From Cephalopachus bancanus (taxonomy: Eukaryota; Chordata; Mammalia; Primates; Tarsiidae): a stretch of DNA of 64,000 nt. Made by a program: the position numbers and the translations under genes. The DNA lies in the NCBI GenBank assembly GCA_027257055.1, contig JAPVLO010000003.1, positions 13,457,501 through 13,521,500 of the forward strand. Reading direction: 5' to 3'. Each line of letters starts with the position of its first letter. Position 1 is the first letter of the stretch. The notes beneath the pieces were generated by a model. The model was not told the DNA's origin, did not search any database, and was given only the letters and a program-made list of their open reading frames with translations. This document shows positions 24,340-36,569 of the stretch, piece after piece.

Positions 24340-24852
24340 TGACTGCAAATTCTCTGACACTCCTATCAATAAAAGAGGTCTCTCTTCTTTCCCTTGAATC
24401 TGGAAGAACTTGGCACTGCTTTAACCAAATCAAATATGGTGTCAATGATGCTGTGTTTTCCAAGGTGACATGACATTTCTCTTGGGATGCTTACTCTAAG
24501 GGAAGAGCCAGCCACCAGTGTAAAAAGTCCAACTACCCTGGGACTACCATACTTAAGAGGCTGTGAGGAGATGACCCCATCAACTGTCTGAGCTGAGCCC
24601 AGCCTTCAACCATCCCTGTCAAGACAACAGACACGTGAGTGTAGCCATTTTGGACCCTCCACACCAACCTGTTTTCCAATTGAGTAACCTTGAGTAACCT
24701 TGTTTAATACCATGAGGAGCAGAAGACTCTCCCAGCTGAGCCCTGCCCAAATTCTTGCCCAACAGAATCCATGAACTGGAATCCATAAATGGTGGTTGCT
24801 TTAAGGCACTAAATATTCAAGGATTTTGTTATGCAATAGCAGATAACCAGAA
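24340..24852 (+). mobile_element. Old LTR remnant, MaLR/ERVL-like
   Basis: The sequence ends with GGATTTTGTTATGCAATAGCAGATAACCAGA, the terminal pattern of MLT1-like LTRs. GTGAGTGTAGCCATTTTGGACC lies in the middle. Subfamily uncertain. Includes the short tandem GAGTAACCTT duplication. Confidence 0.6.
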
Positions 24853-25381
24853 TGAAAACCATACCTATACACAGATATAGCATGTGAACATGATGTGTGT
24901 GCATAAAAGATTTCATATGTATGACTTTTTCATAATTTTAAAAACTATCTCTTAGGAAATCCCCACACTGTGATGCTAACTTAGGTATCACCCACTTGAA
25001 GACAAGGAAGCAGAATAAGCGCATGCACTCTTAAAAAAAAAAAGTAGAAATTGCTTTTTGAAGGGCACTAGTTCTGTTTAAGAGAAAGACATTAAAGACT
25101 TTGGACTATCTGAGACTGCCTTACACCACATTCACCAACTCCATATTAAGAAATCAATAAACTGCACTGAAAAGGGGAGGAGGGGATTTCACAGGTAAAA
25201 AGAACTTAAGAGACATCTCTACCAGATACAATGTGTGCTCTACAGTTGGCTCCTGATTCAAACCAACCAACCAGCCAGAAAAAAGTTTTTGAGATGACTG
25301 CAGAAAGTCAATCAAGGACTTGGTATTAGATGACATGAAAAAATTACTGTTCACTTTGTTGAGTATGATAATGGTACTGTG

Positions 25382-25674
25382 TTGGCCAGGCTCGGTGGCT
25401 CAGCCTGTAATCCCAGCACTTTGGGAGGCTGAGGTGAGTGGGTTACCTGAGCCGTGGGTTTAAGACCCGCTCGGGCAACTTGGCGAGACCTCATCTCTAC
25501 AATAAATCAAAAATTAGCTGGGCATGGTAGCACGCGTCTGTAGCTACTTGGAAGGCTGAGACGAAAGGATCATTGGAGCCCAGCAGGTCGAGGCTGCGGT
25601 GGCTGGGAGCAGCCACTGCACTCCAGTCTGAGTGACAGAGTGAGACTTCAACTAAAAAAAAATAATAAAGTAAA
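25382..25674 (+). mobile_element. Alu, lineage-specific, perfect 14-bp TSD
   Basis: Flanked by ATAATGGTACTGTG (25368-25381 and 25675-25688). It carries the CTCAGCCTG head, ACAATAAATCAAAAA linker and GCAGGTCGAGGCTGCGG right arm. A 10-base deletion (TAGTTCCAGC region) is private to this copy. Confidence 0.95.
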
Positions 25675-25699
25675 ATAATGGTACTGTGGCTATGTAATA

Positions 25700-25732
25700 A
25701 AGGTATGTATGTATATATACATATATATATAA
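25700..25732. repeat. AT-rich simple repeat
   Basis: GTATGTATGTATATATACATATATATAT: mixed (GTAT)/(TA) repeat, self-complementary. Confidence 0.85.
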
Positions 25733-26539
25733 CAACATCTATATTTATTAGAGATACCTATTTGAGTATTAACAGGCTAAATGATGTCTGGAACCTGCTT
25801 TAAAATAGTTCAGAAGATAGTAATAAATGGGTGTTGCGTACATGAGAGTTTCATCACACTATTCTCTCTATTTTGTGTATCTAAAAATTTCCACAATAAA
25901 AACTTAAACTCTCACAATGTGCAAAGGAATTGGGGATTACAGGGGTCAGCACAGTGTGGCCTGACTTGAAGAGTCCAGGTCACAGGTCAGAGAGTCCTAT
26001 GTCCACTGTGAGGAGGAAAGGGCTGGGAATACACACAGGAAAAATCAGAGACATTAACAATTAATTTTCTTCCGCATCATGAAAGTAAAATACAACACAG
26101 AGACTTCTGCTGGGACCCAACTCAGCACCTACCTATAGACCTCAAGTCACATTTTGTCCCCAGTCCTTTGGTGCAGCTTATAAAGGGGCTCCACTTCTAT
26201 ACTTTTGTGCCCTAACTTCACAGACACCACATACTTTTACAGCAAGAAACAAAGTATATGAAGCAATGAAAGCTAAATATTTAGCTCTGAAGCCAAATCT
26301 AACTTTCTGCTCAATCTAGTTTCATGGAAACAATGTTTTTATCCCTTGGAAGCTTTCTGGGGGATACAGGATTGATTTTTGACTTTGAACTAAAGCACCA
26401 TAATCCATGACCCAACAGAATAAGAACACTGTGATATGGAACAGGACAAGCTCTTCAGTGGACATCCTTGGATAGCCACAGTGACCAGTGCTTGGCATTA
26501 TAGATGTAAGAGCACAGAAATGTTCTAGAAATCAGCACA

Positions 26540-26655
26540 TTCAAGTCCTTCATTTTACGGATGGGAAAAATGAGGTGAGAGACGGGTCATGTTGCCAGGC
26601 AGCTACTGCAAAGCCAGGAATAGAATGCAAGCCTTCTGACCCCGAGATCAATACA
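26540..26655 (+). mobile_element. MIR-like fragment
   Basis: CATTTTACGGATGGGAAAAATGAGG followed by AGCCAGGAATAGAATGC. Confidence 0.6.
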
Positions 26656-26759
26656 ATTTTCCTTTTAGGACTATCTTGAGACAACCGCCTCGTGGACACT
26701 ACCTGAACAGGAAAAGGAAAAGGCAAGCCTGGCATTTCTGCTACTGAAAGGTTAAGAAC

Positions 26760-27300
26760 CAAATATGCAACACTGAAAAACCAGACAACTCAGTTTTATA
26801 AACTCCTTGACTATAAAAGTGCTTGGTTTGGGGAAGTGTTTTGGGGTCTTTTTTTCTTTTTATAGTGGACCAGGAAAAAGTAAAATAAAAAACCCACCGC
26901 CACAGAAGAAAGGAAAAAGAAAATGAAACAAATTTGTGCCTGACTAAACAGTAACATGCAATTAAAATGATGGATGTCTTTGTACAAGAGGTTGAGTTTG
27001 AAACAAGCTGCTGGAAGAAGGGCAGCCCTGAAAATAAATTGCCAAATTACTTTTTGCAGCCAGACTGCAGATTCCCCCTCTGTGCAATTCTGAAAGCAAA
27101 TAACTCCACATAAATAAATATGCAACAAATTCCCAGGAAATCCAGCCAAGAAATGTGAACAGAAAAAAGCTAACTTTGGGTGGTGACTGCCTCCACCCAT
27201 CCTCACCACTTAGGAGTGTGACTAAATTTGAAAAGAAAGGCATGTCACTGCTACCTCACACACAACACTTCCCTAAGCTCCCCAGTCCTGTAGTGACTGC
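26760..27300. other. Repeat-free intronic block, possible conserved non-coding element
   Basis: No repeat family is seen. The composition (homeobox-like TAAT/ATTA cores, CAAATTACTTT, ATAAATAAATATGC) is of the kind found in conserved non-coding elements. This is an impression only; no alignment was available. Confidence 0.3.
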
Positions 27301-27379
27301 TCCTCTTTAATCTAAGGAGTGCTCTGTGGCTCCGAAGGCAGAGTTTTGAATGTCATAACACCTTGTGATGCAGCGCACT

Positions 27380-27515
27380 GAGGGCACAGGCTCAGGAGTC
27401 AGCATGTAGGGGTTTGAGTCCTAACTCTATTAGTCAGCTCAGGTTGAGTTTGATGTCCAGGAAATTTCTGACCTAGCAAAGATGTTATGAGGATTACATG
27501 AAATGAGACGATGAA
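27380..27515 (-). mobile_element. MIR-like fragment
   Basis: CACAGGCTCAGGAGTCAGC ... TTTGAGTCCTAACTCTA is the reverse MIR pattern. Confidence 0.55.
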
Positions 27516-27782
27516 TTTAACAGGGCTGGCCCGGGGTTCACCCACTGAATGGGCAAGGTAGTGGACGAGGAATAAAAAAAATAATAATACATTTAAAAAA
27601 AGAGATCAGGACACAGAGAGAGAGACACCAGGGATGCATGCACATGGGAAAAGCCCGCATGGAGACAGAGGAGAAAGGCAGCAAGAGGAGGAGAGACCTC
27701 AGAGGGAACCAACCCTGCGGCATCTTGACCTTAGTCTTCCAGTCTCAAGAATTATATGAAAATAACTTTCTGTGGTTTAGAG

Positions 27783-28088
27783 CAGCAATACCTAACTTTT
27801 TTTAGCATCAGGGTTCAGTTTCCCGAAGACAATTTTTCCACGGGACAGGGTAGGGGGAGGTTGTATGGGAATCGTCAGGCATTAGATTCTCACTAGGAGC
27901 GCAGCCTAGATCCCTCGCATGTGCAGTTCACAATAGATTTACACTTGTATGAGAATCTAATGCTACTGCTGATCTGACAGGTGGTGAGGCTCCACTGACC
28001 TGCCACTCACCTCTTGCTGTGCAGCCTGGTTTCTAACAGGTCAAGAACTGGTACCGGTCTGCAGCCTGGAGGTTGGGGACCCCTGGAT
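27783..28088. mobile_element. Non-autonomous DNA transposon (hAT-type, family name uncertain)
   Basis: The left end (CAGCAATACCTAACTTTTTT) and right end (GGTTGGGGACCCCTGG) are diverged terminal inverted repeats. The interior has the mirrored pair GCATTAGATTCTCAC / GAGAATCTAATGC and GATCTGACAGG. This is a familiar primate repeat with palindromic structure. Confidence 0.7.
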
Positions 28089-28154
28089 TAGGGCACCCAG
28101 TCCATGGTACTTTGTTATGGCAGCCCTAGCAAACTGATACAAAGGAGGAACACA

Positions 28155-28310
28155 GGTTTCGAGTTAGGGAGCAAGTTTGAATCTGGGCCCAATCATGCAA
28201 AACCAGCATGACCCCAATGAAGCCCCTTTCTGAGCTTGTTTCCTGTGAAATGGAGATGATGATGTACGCTACCCACCGAGCAACATGAGGGTGAAATGGA
28301 ACATGTGCAG
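28155..28310 (-). mobile_element. MIR-like fragment
   Basis: GAATCTGGGCCC ... GAAATGGAGATGATGATG matches the antisense MIR layout. Confidence 0.5.
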
Positions 28311-29499
28311 GAGGCTCTACCTAACACGGTCATGGCTGGCCACTGGCAGAGCCAGAGTCTGTATCCAGGACCCCAGACTCTAAGCCCTGGGACTTCCTAC
28401 AGAATCCCTCTGGGATTAGGAGCTTTGCCTAATGACAGCCCTTGGACACGCTCATGGTGCTCCCCTGGACTGAAACTGAGGGTAAAACCTGTTCTCAGCA
28501 GCCTAGAACCTTCTCGGGCCATGGCACAGTCTTAAACCCACAAGTTCTTTGGGTCCCACTCATGGCTGATATTTCATAAGTGTAGACAATGAACCCAGCT
28601 AGCAAATTAGTCTGTATTTTAATACTTCTCATGATCACACCAACTGCTAAGGCTCAGAATATCAGAGCTATTTACTTGGTTCTGTGTATAAGAATCTCAA
28701 AAAGATTAATAAGTGGAAAGGCACATAAACTTGTTTCCTTTAACCCTGTCTGTGGTGGACTTGTCTGTTGGGGGTCATAAAATTATAACTGAAGCATCAC
28801 TATCTATTCGTCTGATGGAAGGGCATATAAATAAAGTTGTCTTTTTATAGGTAGCCTTTGATTCCCCCCCTGGGTTGAGTCAGTAGTCTTTAAAAGAAAA
28901 AAAAGTGACTGCCTTCTGCAGGAAGAAGGCAGAAAGTGACACATTCAGATGGAGAAAAGGAAGGTGTGATGCTTACAGCCTCTCCTTCAGTTTGGATTTG
29001 TAAGGATTATCAAGATTATTTCCCTGAGGTCTGTGGTTTGTGGTTACTATGAGCTATTATGAGAAGAATCTTGATTGTAAGATCACTACACAAAGTTATT
29101 AGCCTTTCCTTATCCAGCAACTAAGAAAAAAAAATTCCCAATCATATATGCATTTTTAAAACCAACAACTACATGCCTAGCAAGGTACAAGCATTAACTA
29201 GTACTATTATGAAACATTACTTAAGAATACACAAATAGAAAATTATTTACAGAACTAAACACCTAGGTAATAACATCTCAGTCATCTTTAACTGCTATGG
29301 GTTAGCCATACACTAGCTCCAATTTTCTCCAGTTCAAGCAGAACTAATTCATACAAACTTAGCTCTGAAATGGCTGAACACTACAGGGCTCCAGTGTCCC
29401 AGGGCTTTCAAATCCATGTTGAAAGGTATTCCTACAAGACTGCCACTATACCAAGCACCCTCCTACTCTCATACCTTCTAAGGAACCTAGAAAACAGAA

Positions 29500-29806
29500 A
29501 AGTAGGCGCGATGGCTCATACCTGTAACCGTAGCACTTTGGGAGGCTGAGGTGGGAGGACTACTTGAGCCTAGAAATTCAAGACAGACTGAGAAAAATAG
29601 CAAGACCTGATCTCTATAAAATAAATAAATAAATAAAAAACATAGCCGAGCATTGGAGGCATGTGTCTGTAGGCCCAGTTACTCAGGAGGTTGAGGTGGA
29701 AGGATTGCCCAAGCCTAGGAGCTCAAGGCTGTGATGAGCCATGGTCATGCGAGAGCCACTATGCTCCAGTCTGGGTGACAGAATGAGACTCTGACTCAAA
29801 AAAACG
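29500..29806 (+). mobile_element. AluJ-like
   Basis: Full-length, diverged. (AAAT)n linker between arms and GACTCTGACTC end. Confidence 0.9.
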
Positions 29807-30096
29807 TAGTAGGAAGAAATGGCAATGGGCTTCCAGAGGTGCATCCACACAGGGCACTTTGAGGTACTTCTGCTGGATGGTGCACAGACGGGGAACAGTC
29901 AAACAAGTGAAATGGGTCATGAGAAACACGGCTGTGCAGTCACTACACAGATCTAGCCAACTGCTGGTCTGTGGCAATTCAAACTGCATGAACCCATCTT
30001 CCTGTTTTTCAAGAAAACCTACAAATTTGCATTTTTTTAATGTGAAACAGTTGGATTTCCTAAAACCTTTTATGACCCTCTAGTTTTTGTTCTTAT

Positions 30097-30404
30097 TATT
30101 AAGAAATAGGGTCTTTCTTTGTCACCCAGGCTGGAAGTACAGGGGCATGATCACAGCTCACTGCAGCCTCAAACTCTGGGCTCAAATAATCCTCTCGAGT
30201 AGCTAGGATTACAAGTATGTGTCACCATGCCCAGCTTGCTTATGTATGTATGTATGTATGTATGTATGCATGCATGCATGTATGTATGTATCTATCTAGA
30301 GACAAGTTCTTGCTACATTGCCCAAACTGGTCTCAAACTCCTGGCCTCAAGCAATTTTCCTTCCTTGGTTTCACAAAGTGCTGGCATTACAGGTGTGAGC
30401 CACT
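30097..30404 (-). mobile_element. AluJ-like with tetranucleotide repeat in its linker
   Basis: Reverse dimer. The mid-element A-rich linker has become a (TATG)n tract. Confidence 0.88.
30241..30290 (+). repeat. (TATG)n / (CATG)n tetranucleotide repeat
   Basis: About twelve tetranucleotide units, the middle ones changed to GCATGCATGCATG. Confidence 0.95.
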
Positions 30405-30424
30405 ATGTATGTACAGGTGTGAGC

Positions 30425-30735
30425 TCTAGTATTTTTTTAATTGAAGCATTATACATCTAGGTAAAAGTACACAGGTCACACACATACAACTCAAGGAATT
30501 AGCATAAGTAAACATACCTGGCAACAACCGCCCAGGTAAAAAAACTAGACTATCTCCAGCATCTGTCCCCAAAGTCCCTGTGTGCCTCTTCCCAACTGCC
30601 ACTCCTTCCCTCCCATGGGTACCAGATTCATTTTGCCTGTTTCGAAGTTCATATAAATGGAATCATACAGTATGCATCTTTTACATCTGCATGGAAATAG
30701 TGTTTTTCCCCAGTCACAGCATAACTTGACTCTAT
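30425..30735 (-). mobile_element. Antisense L1 3' fragment
   Basis: TTTTGCCTGTTTCGAAG then CATATAAATGGAATCATACAG is the complement of the L1M 3' region. Confidence 0.6.
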
Positions 30736-30830
30736 TAACAAAGACACAGGTGGCCAATCCAGAACCCCATGAGGAAGGGAAATGAGACCCAACTGAATTC
30801 ACCCACAGTAGAGAAAGACTTGAAGTCACA

Positions 30831-31128
30831 GCCGGGCATCGGGGCTAATGCCTGTAATCCCAGAATTTTGGGAGGCAGAGGTGAGAAGATTGCCTGAGTA
30901 CAGGGGTTCAAGACCAGCCTGGGCAACATGGTGAGACGGCATCTCTACAATAAATAAAAAAATTAGCAGGGCATGTTGGTGCACACCTATAGTTCCATCT
31001 ACTTGGAAGGCTGAAGTGGAAGGATTGCCTAAGTCTAGCAGGTCAAGGTTGCAGTGACTGTGAGCATGCCACTGCACTCTAGCCTGGGCGACAGAGACTC
31101 CAACTCAAAAAAAAAAAAACCACAAAAA
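30831..31128 (+). mobile_element. Alu with 13-bp TSD
   Basis: Flanked by ACTTGAAGTCACA (30818-30830 and 31129-31141). Linker ACAATAAATAAAAA and end ACTCCAACTC put it in the younger group, with a GCTAATGCC head. Confidence 0.94.
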
Positions 31129-31394
31129 ACTTGAAGTCACACAAGGAGGGAGGAGTTAGAGATAAGAGGAGGTGGGGGAAAGACAACATCGAAAGGGGAG
31201 GGTCTGTTCCCAGATCAAAGGCACAGTGAAAGGACAGGGGTGGTGGCAAGTGCCAGAGAGGAAGCCAAAGTTCATGGTCACCAACAGGCCAGAGAGTAAG
31301 TGCAGAGACTGCAGCCATAGAGGCTGGGACCAGCCACACTGTCCTGAGCTCCTGCATTTGCCCCAGAAGACAACAGGCAGGTTTCCATAGGGAG

Positions 31395-31930
31395 GAATTA
31401 ACAAAGATTACAATTTCAAATAAATACAAAGTCAACAGAATAGTATAGTAAACACCTGTCACTCAGTTTTAACAATGATCAGCACTCTGTATCATCTTCC
31501 TCTATTCATTCCTCCCCACCCCCCACCCTCCATTAATGTTTTTGTACTTCTTTTGAGGGGATGGTAGTAAATTATACGTACATCAAAATATGCAAATCTC
31601 AGCTGTTCCACTTTGACAAATGGATACACCTGTATAACCCATGTCCCTTTCCCCAGAAAGTTCCCAGGTTCCCCTTCCCAGTCAATCCCTAACCTCTCTG
31701 CAATAGCTATTCTGATTTGTTTTCCCCACAGATTAGTTCTGCCAATTCTAGAACTGCACATAAATGGAATCATATGGAGGTTACTCTTTGGTATAAGGTT
31801 AATTTCACTGAGTATAATGCATGTAGATACAAAAAATGAGGTTTTAAAATGTAGTTCTGGCCAATTTCATGTAGACACATCCTTCCTGTGCCATCTTAAA
31901 CATTTCAGATAAAAATAACCTCAGCAGGGA
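31395..31930 (-). mobile_element. Antisense L1 3' fragment
   Basis: CCCTTCCCAGTCAATCCC, AGATTAGTTCTGCC, CATAAATGGAATCATATGG and TTTCACTGAGTATAATGC appear in the order expected for a reversed L1M 3' end. Related to 30425-30735. Confidence 0.65.
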
Positions 31931-33039
31931 TTCAAAGCCATGACTGTCAATGAATTACTCAAGTCCTGCTTTCTTCCCTTGGTACCATGTTACAGATGCT
32001 AGTTTCTGTACCTAATATATGTAGCAAAACAACTACCCCAGAGCTCCAGCCACCAAAAGTGGACTTTCCACACCCAATAAAATATAAATGAAATTTCTTC
32101 CTGCCCTGGCTCTTCCCTCTTGAGCAAGAAAAGCATATAGAGTTCTCTGCAAGTGAGCCATAGTTCTCTGAAAAGATACATATTCTCACACAACGGTTTC
32201 TTGAGAACAGAGCTGCATCCCAGACTTAGTCTTCTTTCTACCTGGTGCCTGGTTGGTTTCTGCGTACACAGCAGACCCTCAATAAATACCTGTCCCTTCG
32301 TTATTCCCTTCCCCTTGAAAATGTTGACTCTACCCAGGTTTGAAGCAACAGAGAACCTGAACTGCCTTTCTTTCTCACCTATACTACCTGGTGGCAGCAA
32401 CACCAGCCCCTGAGCTTAGGGACTCTGTGAGCTGAGAGTCCATGCACAGCAGCTGACCCAGGCCTGGCAGAGAATAATAAGTGTCCTACAAATGCCAGCT
32501 GCTGCTACTCTCCACTTCAGTCTCCTACGAGGGCCTCTCACATGCAGTTCCATACAAACCCTCACCAAACTCCTCCCCAGGTGTTTGATCTGTGGGCTCC
32601 TCACACGGGCCTCACCTAAAACACAACCAGGAGTGATGTCATGCTTTGTGGCACCTTAAATCTTATACCACTTGGTGGTCCTCTTAAAGAAAGAAAATAC
32701 AAAAATAGCTCATATTTTGCAAACTTTACCAAAACAAGGACCTAGTGAACATTGTACTGGTGACCCTCCCTACAGCTTCTCCATGCCCTGGGTTCTCAGC
32801 CTCCCTAACCTGCCACGCACAAAACACGGGGCTACATCTCAGCTCTCTATCAATCCCACCCCTGGATCCCACCACCAGACCCACTGGGTTCCAGGCCCTC
32901 AAACGCCACTGCACCTGCCCTTCCAGTCCATGCCCAGTATCCCCTTCCTTTAGACCTGTGATACAGTTGATCGCCTCTTAACATGACTGCCCACCTTCCA
33001 GCACCCTGAAGCCAACACTCCACTGGTCAAACAACATTC

Positions 33040-33300
33040 TATAGTCTTGGCTTTCCTATCACCCTGCTTCAGCATCCCACTAGTCCCCTACATGTGCACA
33101 CCTTTTCATGTTGTTCTTCCACCTGGACTGCCAATCCCCTGCCACTCAGGGGCAAAAATCAGCCCAACATCAGTCCCCCATCCCCAAGCCATCCCCTGTC
33201 AAAATTCACCTGTTTCCAATGAATCCCCACATGGCTTTGTTTGTCTTGCTGTGATGGTGCCCAAATCATTCCACCTGGTATTGTGGCTATCTAAAAAGCA
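33040..33300 (+). mobile_element. L2-like fragment
   Basis: TGCACACCTTTTCATGTTGTTC and CCACCTGGACTGCC ... AATTCACCTG resemble the L2 ORF2/3' region. Confidence 0.5.
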
Positions 33301-33350
33301 TAATAAGATGGGGCAAAGAACTCAAAAGAGTCAAACAAAAAAGCAAATAT

Positions 33351-33641
33351 AGGCCGGGTTCGGAGGCTTAGCCTGTAATCCCAGCACTTTGGGAGGCCAA
33401 GGTGAGTGGACTGCCTGAGCCTGCGGGTTCGAGACCCGCCTGGGCAACTTGACGAGACCTCATCTCTACAATAAAAAAAAAATTAGCCGGGTGTAGTAGT
33501 GCGCACCTGTAGTTCCAGCTACTTGGAAAGCTGAGGCGGAAGGATCACTGGAGCCCAGTAGGTTGAGGCTGCAGTGGCCGGGAGCAGCCACTGCACTCCA
33601 GTCTGAGTGACAGAGTGAGACTCCAACTCAAAAAAAAAAAA
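33351..33641 (+). mobile_element. Alu, lineage-specific group
   Basis: Flanked by AAGCAAATAT (33341-33350 and 33642-33651). Intact B box GGTTCGAGACC and CTTAGCCTG head. Confidence 0.95.
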
Positions 33642-33671
33642 AAGCAAATATGATTGTCTAAGTCTTAGCTA

Positions 33672-34065
33672 TTATAGTAGTTTGCTATGGTTGCCATAAC
33701 AAAGTACCAGAGGTCAGGTGTCTTAACCAACAGAAATGTATTTTCTCACAGTTTGGGAGGCTGGAAGTCTAAGATCAAAGTGTGAGCAGGGTTGGTTTTT
33801 TCTGAGGCCTCTCTCCTTGGCTTGTGGATGGCCGTCTTCTTCCTGTGTCTTCATATGGTCTTCCTCTATGTGTGTTTATGTTTGAAATTCTTCTTATAAG
33901 GACACCAGTCACATTGGTTTAGAACCCACCCTAGTGAATCTCATTTTAACTTAAGTACCTTTTTAAAGACCCTGTCTCTAAATACAATCATATTATATGG
34001 CACTGGGGTCAGGGCTTCAACATATGAGTTTGGAGAAGGAGGGGAACAAGATTTAGCTCATAACA
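33672..34065 (-). mobile_element. MaLR (MLT1-type) LTR, reversed
   Basis: GGTTGCCATAACAAAGTACC, AACAGAAATGTATTTTCTCAC, TCTTATAAGGACACCAG and CTTCAACATATGAGTTTGG are MLT1 LTR landmarks in reverse order. Confidence 0.85.
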
Positions 34066-34427
34066 GCAACCTCCTCAGCCAAAGGGGAATGACACTGCTG
34101 GCTGTTAATAATGGAGATGTCACTACTGTCAGGATACTGAGATATCCTGATCTCAGAGGACTAGCATGAGGATGAGAACACCTCATGTTCTTAGCAGGAC
34201 CTTAGAACCTGTTGGTCAACCTTGGTCCTGTTATGAGCTGTAAATGCCCAGTAATGTGCCTTCTTACACCATTCTAGATCCTTCTGTATCAAGGTGCAGC
34301 TGCCTCCCTGGCTGCAAAGATAAGATTTCTCCTTCCCATGATAACCAGATCTCCCTAGGCTTTTCTTCAAATAAAAAAGGCAACACAGTACAAAGATTAA
34401 GCTCATGTTTTATCACAACAAACAAAA

Positions 34428-34580
34428 AGCTGGGTGTGGTAGCACCCAGCTGCTTAGGAGGCTGAGGTGGGAGGATCACTTGAGTCCAAGAGTTTGAGGC
34501 TGCCATGAGCTATGCTCACACCACTGCAATCCAGCCTGAGTGACAGAGCAAGACCTTGTTTTTAAAAATAAATAAATAAT
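34428..34580 (+). mobile_element. Alu monomer (FLAM-type)
   Basis: Single arm, GCTGGGTGTGGTAGCACCC to CAGAGCAAGACC, with an AAAT tail. Confidence 0.75.
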
Positions 34581-34774
34581 ATAAAGGATATTATCAAATT
34601 TTTGGTGAAAAACTTTTTTCTCCATACTTAGAAAAAACGTGGCATACACTGAAATATTAATAAAGTAGTGCTCTCTTGGTGGAACCATTATACATGATTT
34701 TTATTTTAACTGTCTTTAATCAGTAATTTCAAAAAATTATTAAATAAACAATATTACTTTTATTTTTTAATCTC

Positions 34775-35066
34775 TTTTTTTAAGTTGGGATCTCACTCTG
34801 TTACCCAGGCTGGAGTGGCATGATTACAGCTCACTGCAATCTTGACCTCCTGGGCTCAGGTGATCTTCCCTCCATAGCGTCCCAAGGAGCTGGGACTATA
34901 GATATACACTACCATGCCTGGCTAATTTTTTTTTTTTTGTAGAGAGGAGGTCTCACTATGCCACCCAGCTGGTCTTGAGGTCCTGGGCTCAAGTGATCCT
35001 CCCATCTCAGTTTCCCAAAGTGCTAGAATTACAGGAGTAAGCCACCACACCTGGCCTTTTTTTTTT
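34775..35066 (-). mobile_element. AluJ-like
   Basis: Reverse dimer between two T-rich runs, ending CCACCACACCTGGCC. Confidence 0.92.
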
Positions 35067-35269
35067 TAAAGCACAGAATTGATATGACAGGGTGACTTCT
35101 AAAAAATAAAAGAAAAATCAGTACTTTTCCAATTAGGCTTTTTTCTTTTTCTTTTCCTAGTCAAGCAACTAGGCTGTTCTGTTCTCACTGCCTCAAGAAA
35201 GGTATGTTATAACCAAAAAAAAAGAAAATTAAAAATCTTTTAAAGGAAAAAAAACCCATGAAGCACATG

Positions 35270-35440
35270 GATGCTAGAACCAGATTTTGTGGGTCTGCCA
35301 CATACTTAACTGTTTAGTACTTCTGTTTTCTCATCCACTAGAAAAGGGCAATAGCTACCTTGACAGTTTTTGTGATAATCAGCCAAGTACATCTACCTAA
35401 AGTGCTCAGAACTAAGTCTGGCACATAGTAAGTACTACTT
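35270..35440 (-). mobile_element. MIR-like fragment
   Basis: GTGGGTCTGCCACATACTTAAC then TTTCTCATCCAC and GGCACATAGTAAGTAC. Confidence 0.6.
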
Positions 35441-35839
35441 TGATAAGAACCCCTTGCTTGGGGTGCCCTATGCCTTTCAGGAGTCCTTAAGACTCATTCC
35501 TCAACATTTCAGAGATCTCAGAACACCAGCTGGCTTCCAATCACTAGATATACACTTATACTCAACAGCTAACATTTGTGCGAAACCATAACAAAACTGA
35601 CCCACTCCAATTAAGCTAAGAACTTTAACTGCACAATCTACTCCAGTCATTCTGTTCTGCAGTCCCTTGAGGGGTACCTCTGATGGTTCCTGTTCCTGGA
35701 GCTGTGTCATGTGTTGTTCTCATGCTGCAGATGAATTCTTTCTTCAAGTTTCACCTTTGACCTTCTAATGGTCAAGGTCAACAGCAGACACAAGTAGAAA
35801 GGTACAGGGACCAAGAGCACTTATGTGCTGGGTATAATC

Positions 35840-35990
35840 TAGTAGCTGCTAAACCTTCCTGTGCCTCAGTCTCCTCATCTGTATAATGAAGACTCTAATA
35901 GAAACCACCTACCCCATAGGGCTGTGGAGAGTCAGAGTTAAGCCACACGAGGGGCTCTGAACCATGAAAAGGTCAAAACACTTTGAAACC
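35840..35990 (-). mobile_element. MIR
   Basis: CTGTGCCTCAGTCTCCTCATCTG followed by CCATAGGGCTGTGGAG, the reversed MIR. Confidence 0.7.
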
Positions 35991-35994
35991 ATAA

Positions 35995-36270
35995 TGTTAA
36001 GTAAAAGAAGCCAGACACAAAAATGCCACATATTACACGATTCTATTTATATGAACCATCCAGTGTCAGCAAATCAAGAGAGACAGAGTATTAGTGGTTG
36101 CCAGGGCCTGGGAAGAGGAGGGGAATGACTGCTTGGTGGATAGAGGGTTTTCTTCTGGAATGATGACAATATTCTGGATCTAGACAGTGATGATAGTTGC
36201 TCAACACTGTGAATGCACTGGTAAATGTTATGTCATGTATATTTTAACACAATAAAAAAATCACTTGCAA
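35995..36270 (+). mobile_element. L1 3' UTR fragment
   Basis: AAGTAAAAGAAGCCAGACACAAAAATG, GTGGTTGCCAGGGCCTGG and AATATTCTGGATCTAG are an L1M 3' end; ends AACACAATAAAAAAATC. Confidence 0.75.
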
Positions 36271-36569
36271 GATAAAAAGGTCAGTAATGTTATCTATTAT
36301 TTGAACGACTACATAAGTAACTATCACACAGGACCTGTGCTAGGTCCCACCTAAGGCAAATGCCCAGGCAGAAGAGGGAATGCTATGCAGAAGGAGAAGT
36401 GGGGGGGGAGTGACTTGGGATAAGCTTCATAAACGTGATAGCATCTGGGATGGGGCCCAAAAGACGGCTAGGCCCACAAGGGAGAGGAATAAGCCAATTA
36501 GGAGGCAGCGCGAGCAAAGGTCCACAGGTGAAATGAAGTGGGAGGGGGGCGCCACCTGAGAACCACTAA

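Larger units (their letters stand above)
25300..25905 (+). mobile_element. L1 3' UTR fragment interrupted by an Alu
   Basis: Left flank GTTGAGTATGATAATGGTACTG and right flank GGCTATGTAATAAAGG ... CCACAATAAAAACTTAAA form one L1M-type 3' end once the Alu is removed. Confidence 0.75.

Noticed and set aside
33421..33441. tRNA-like B boxes (GGTTCGAGACCC) suggesting tRNA genes
   Set aside because: They lie at the fixed B-box position of Alu left arms. No cloverleaf or anticodon stem can be formed around them.
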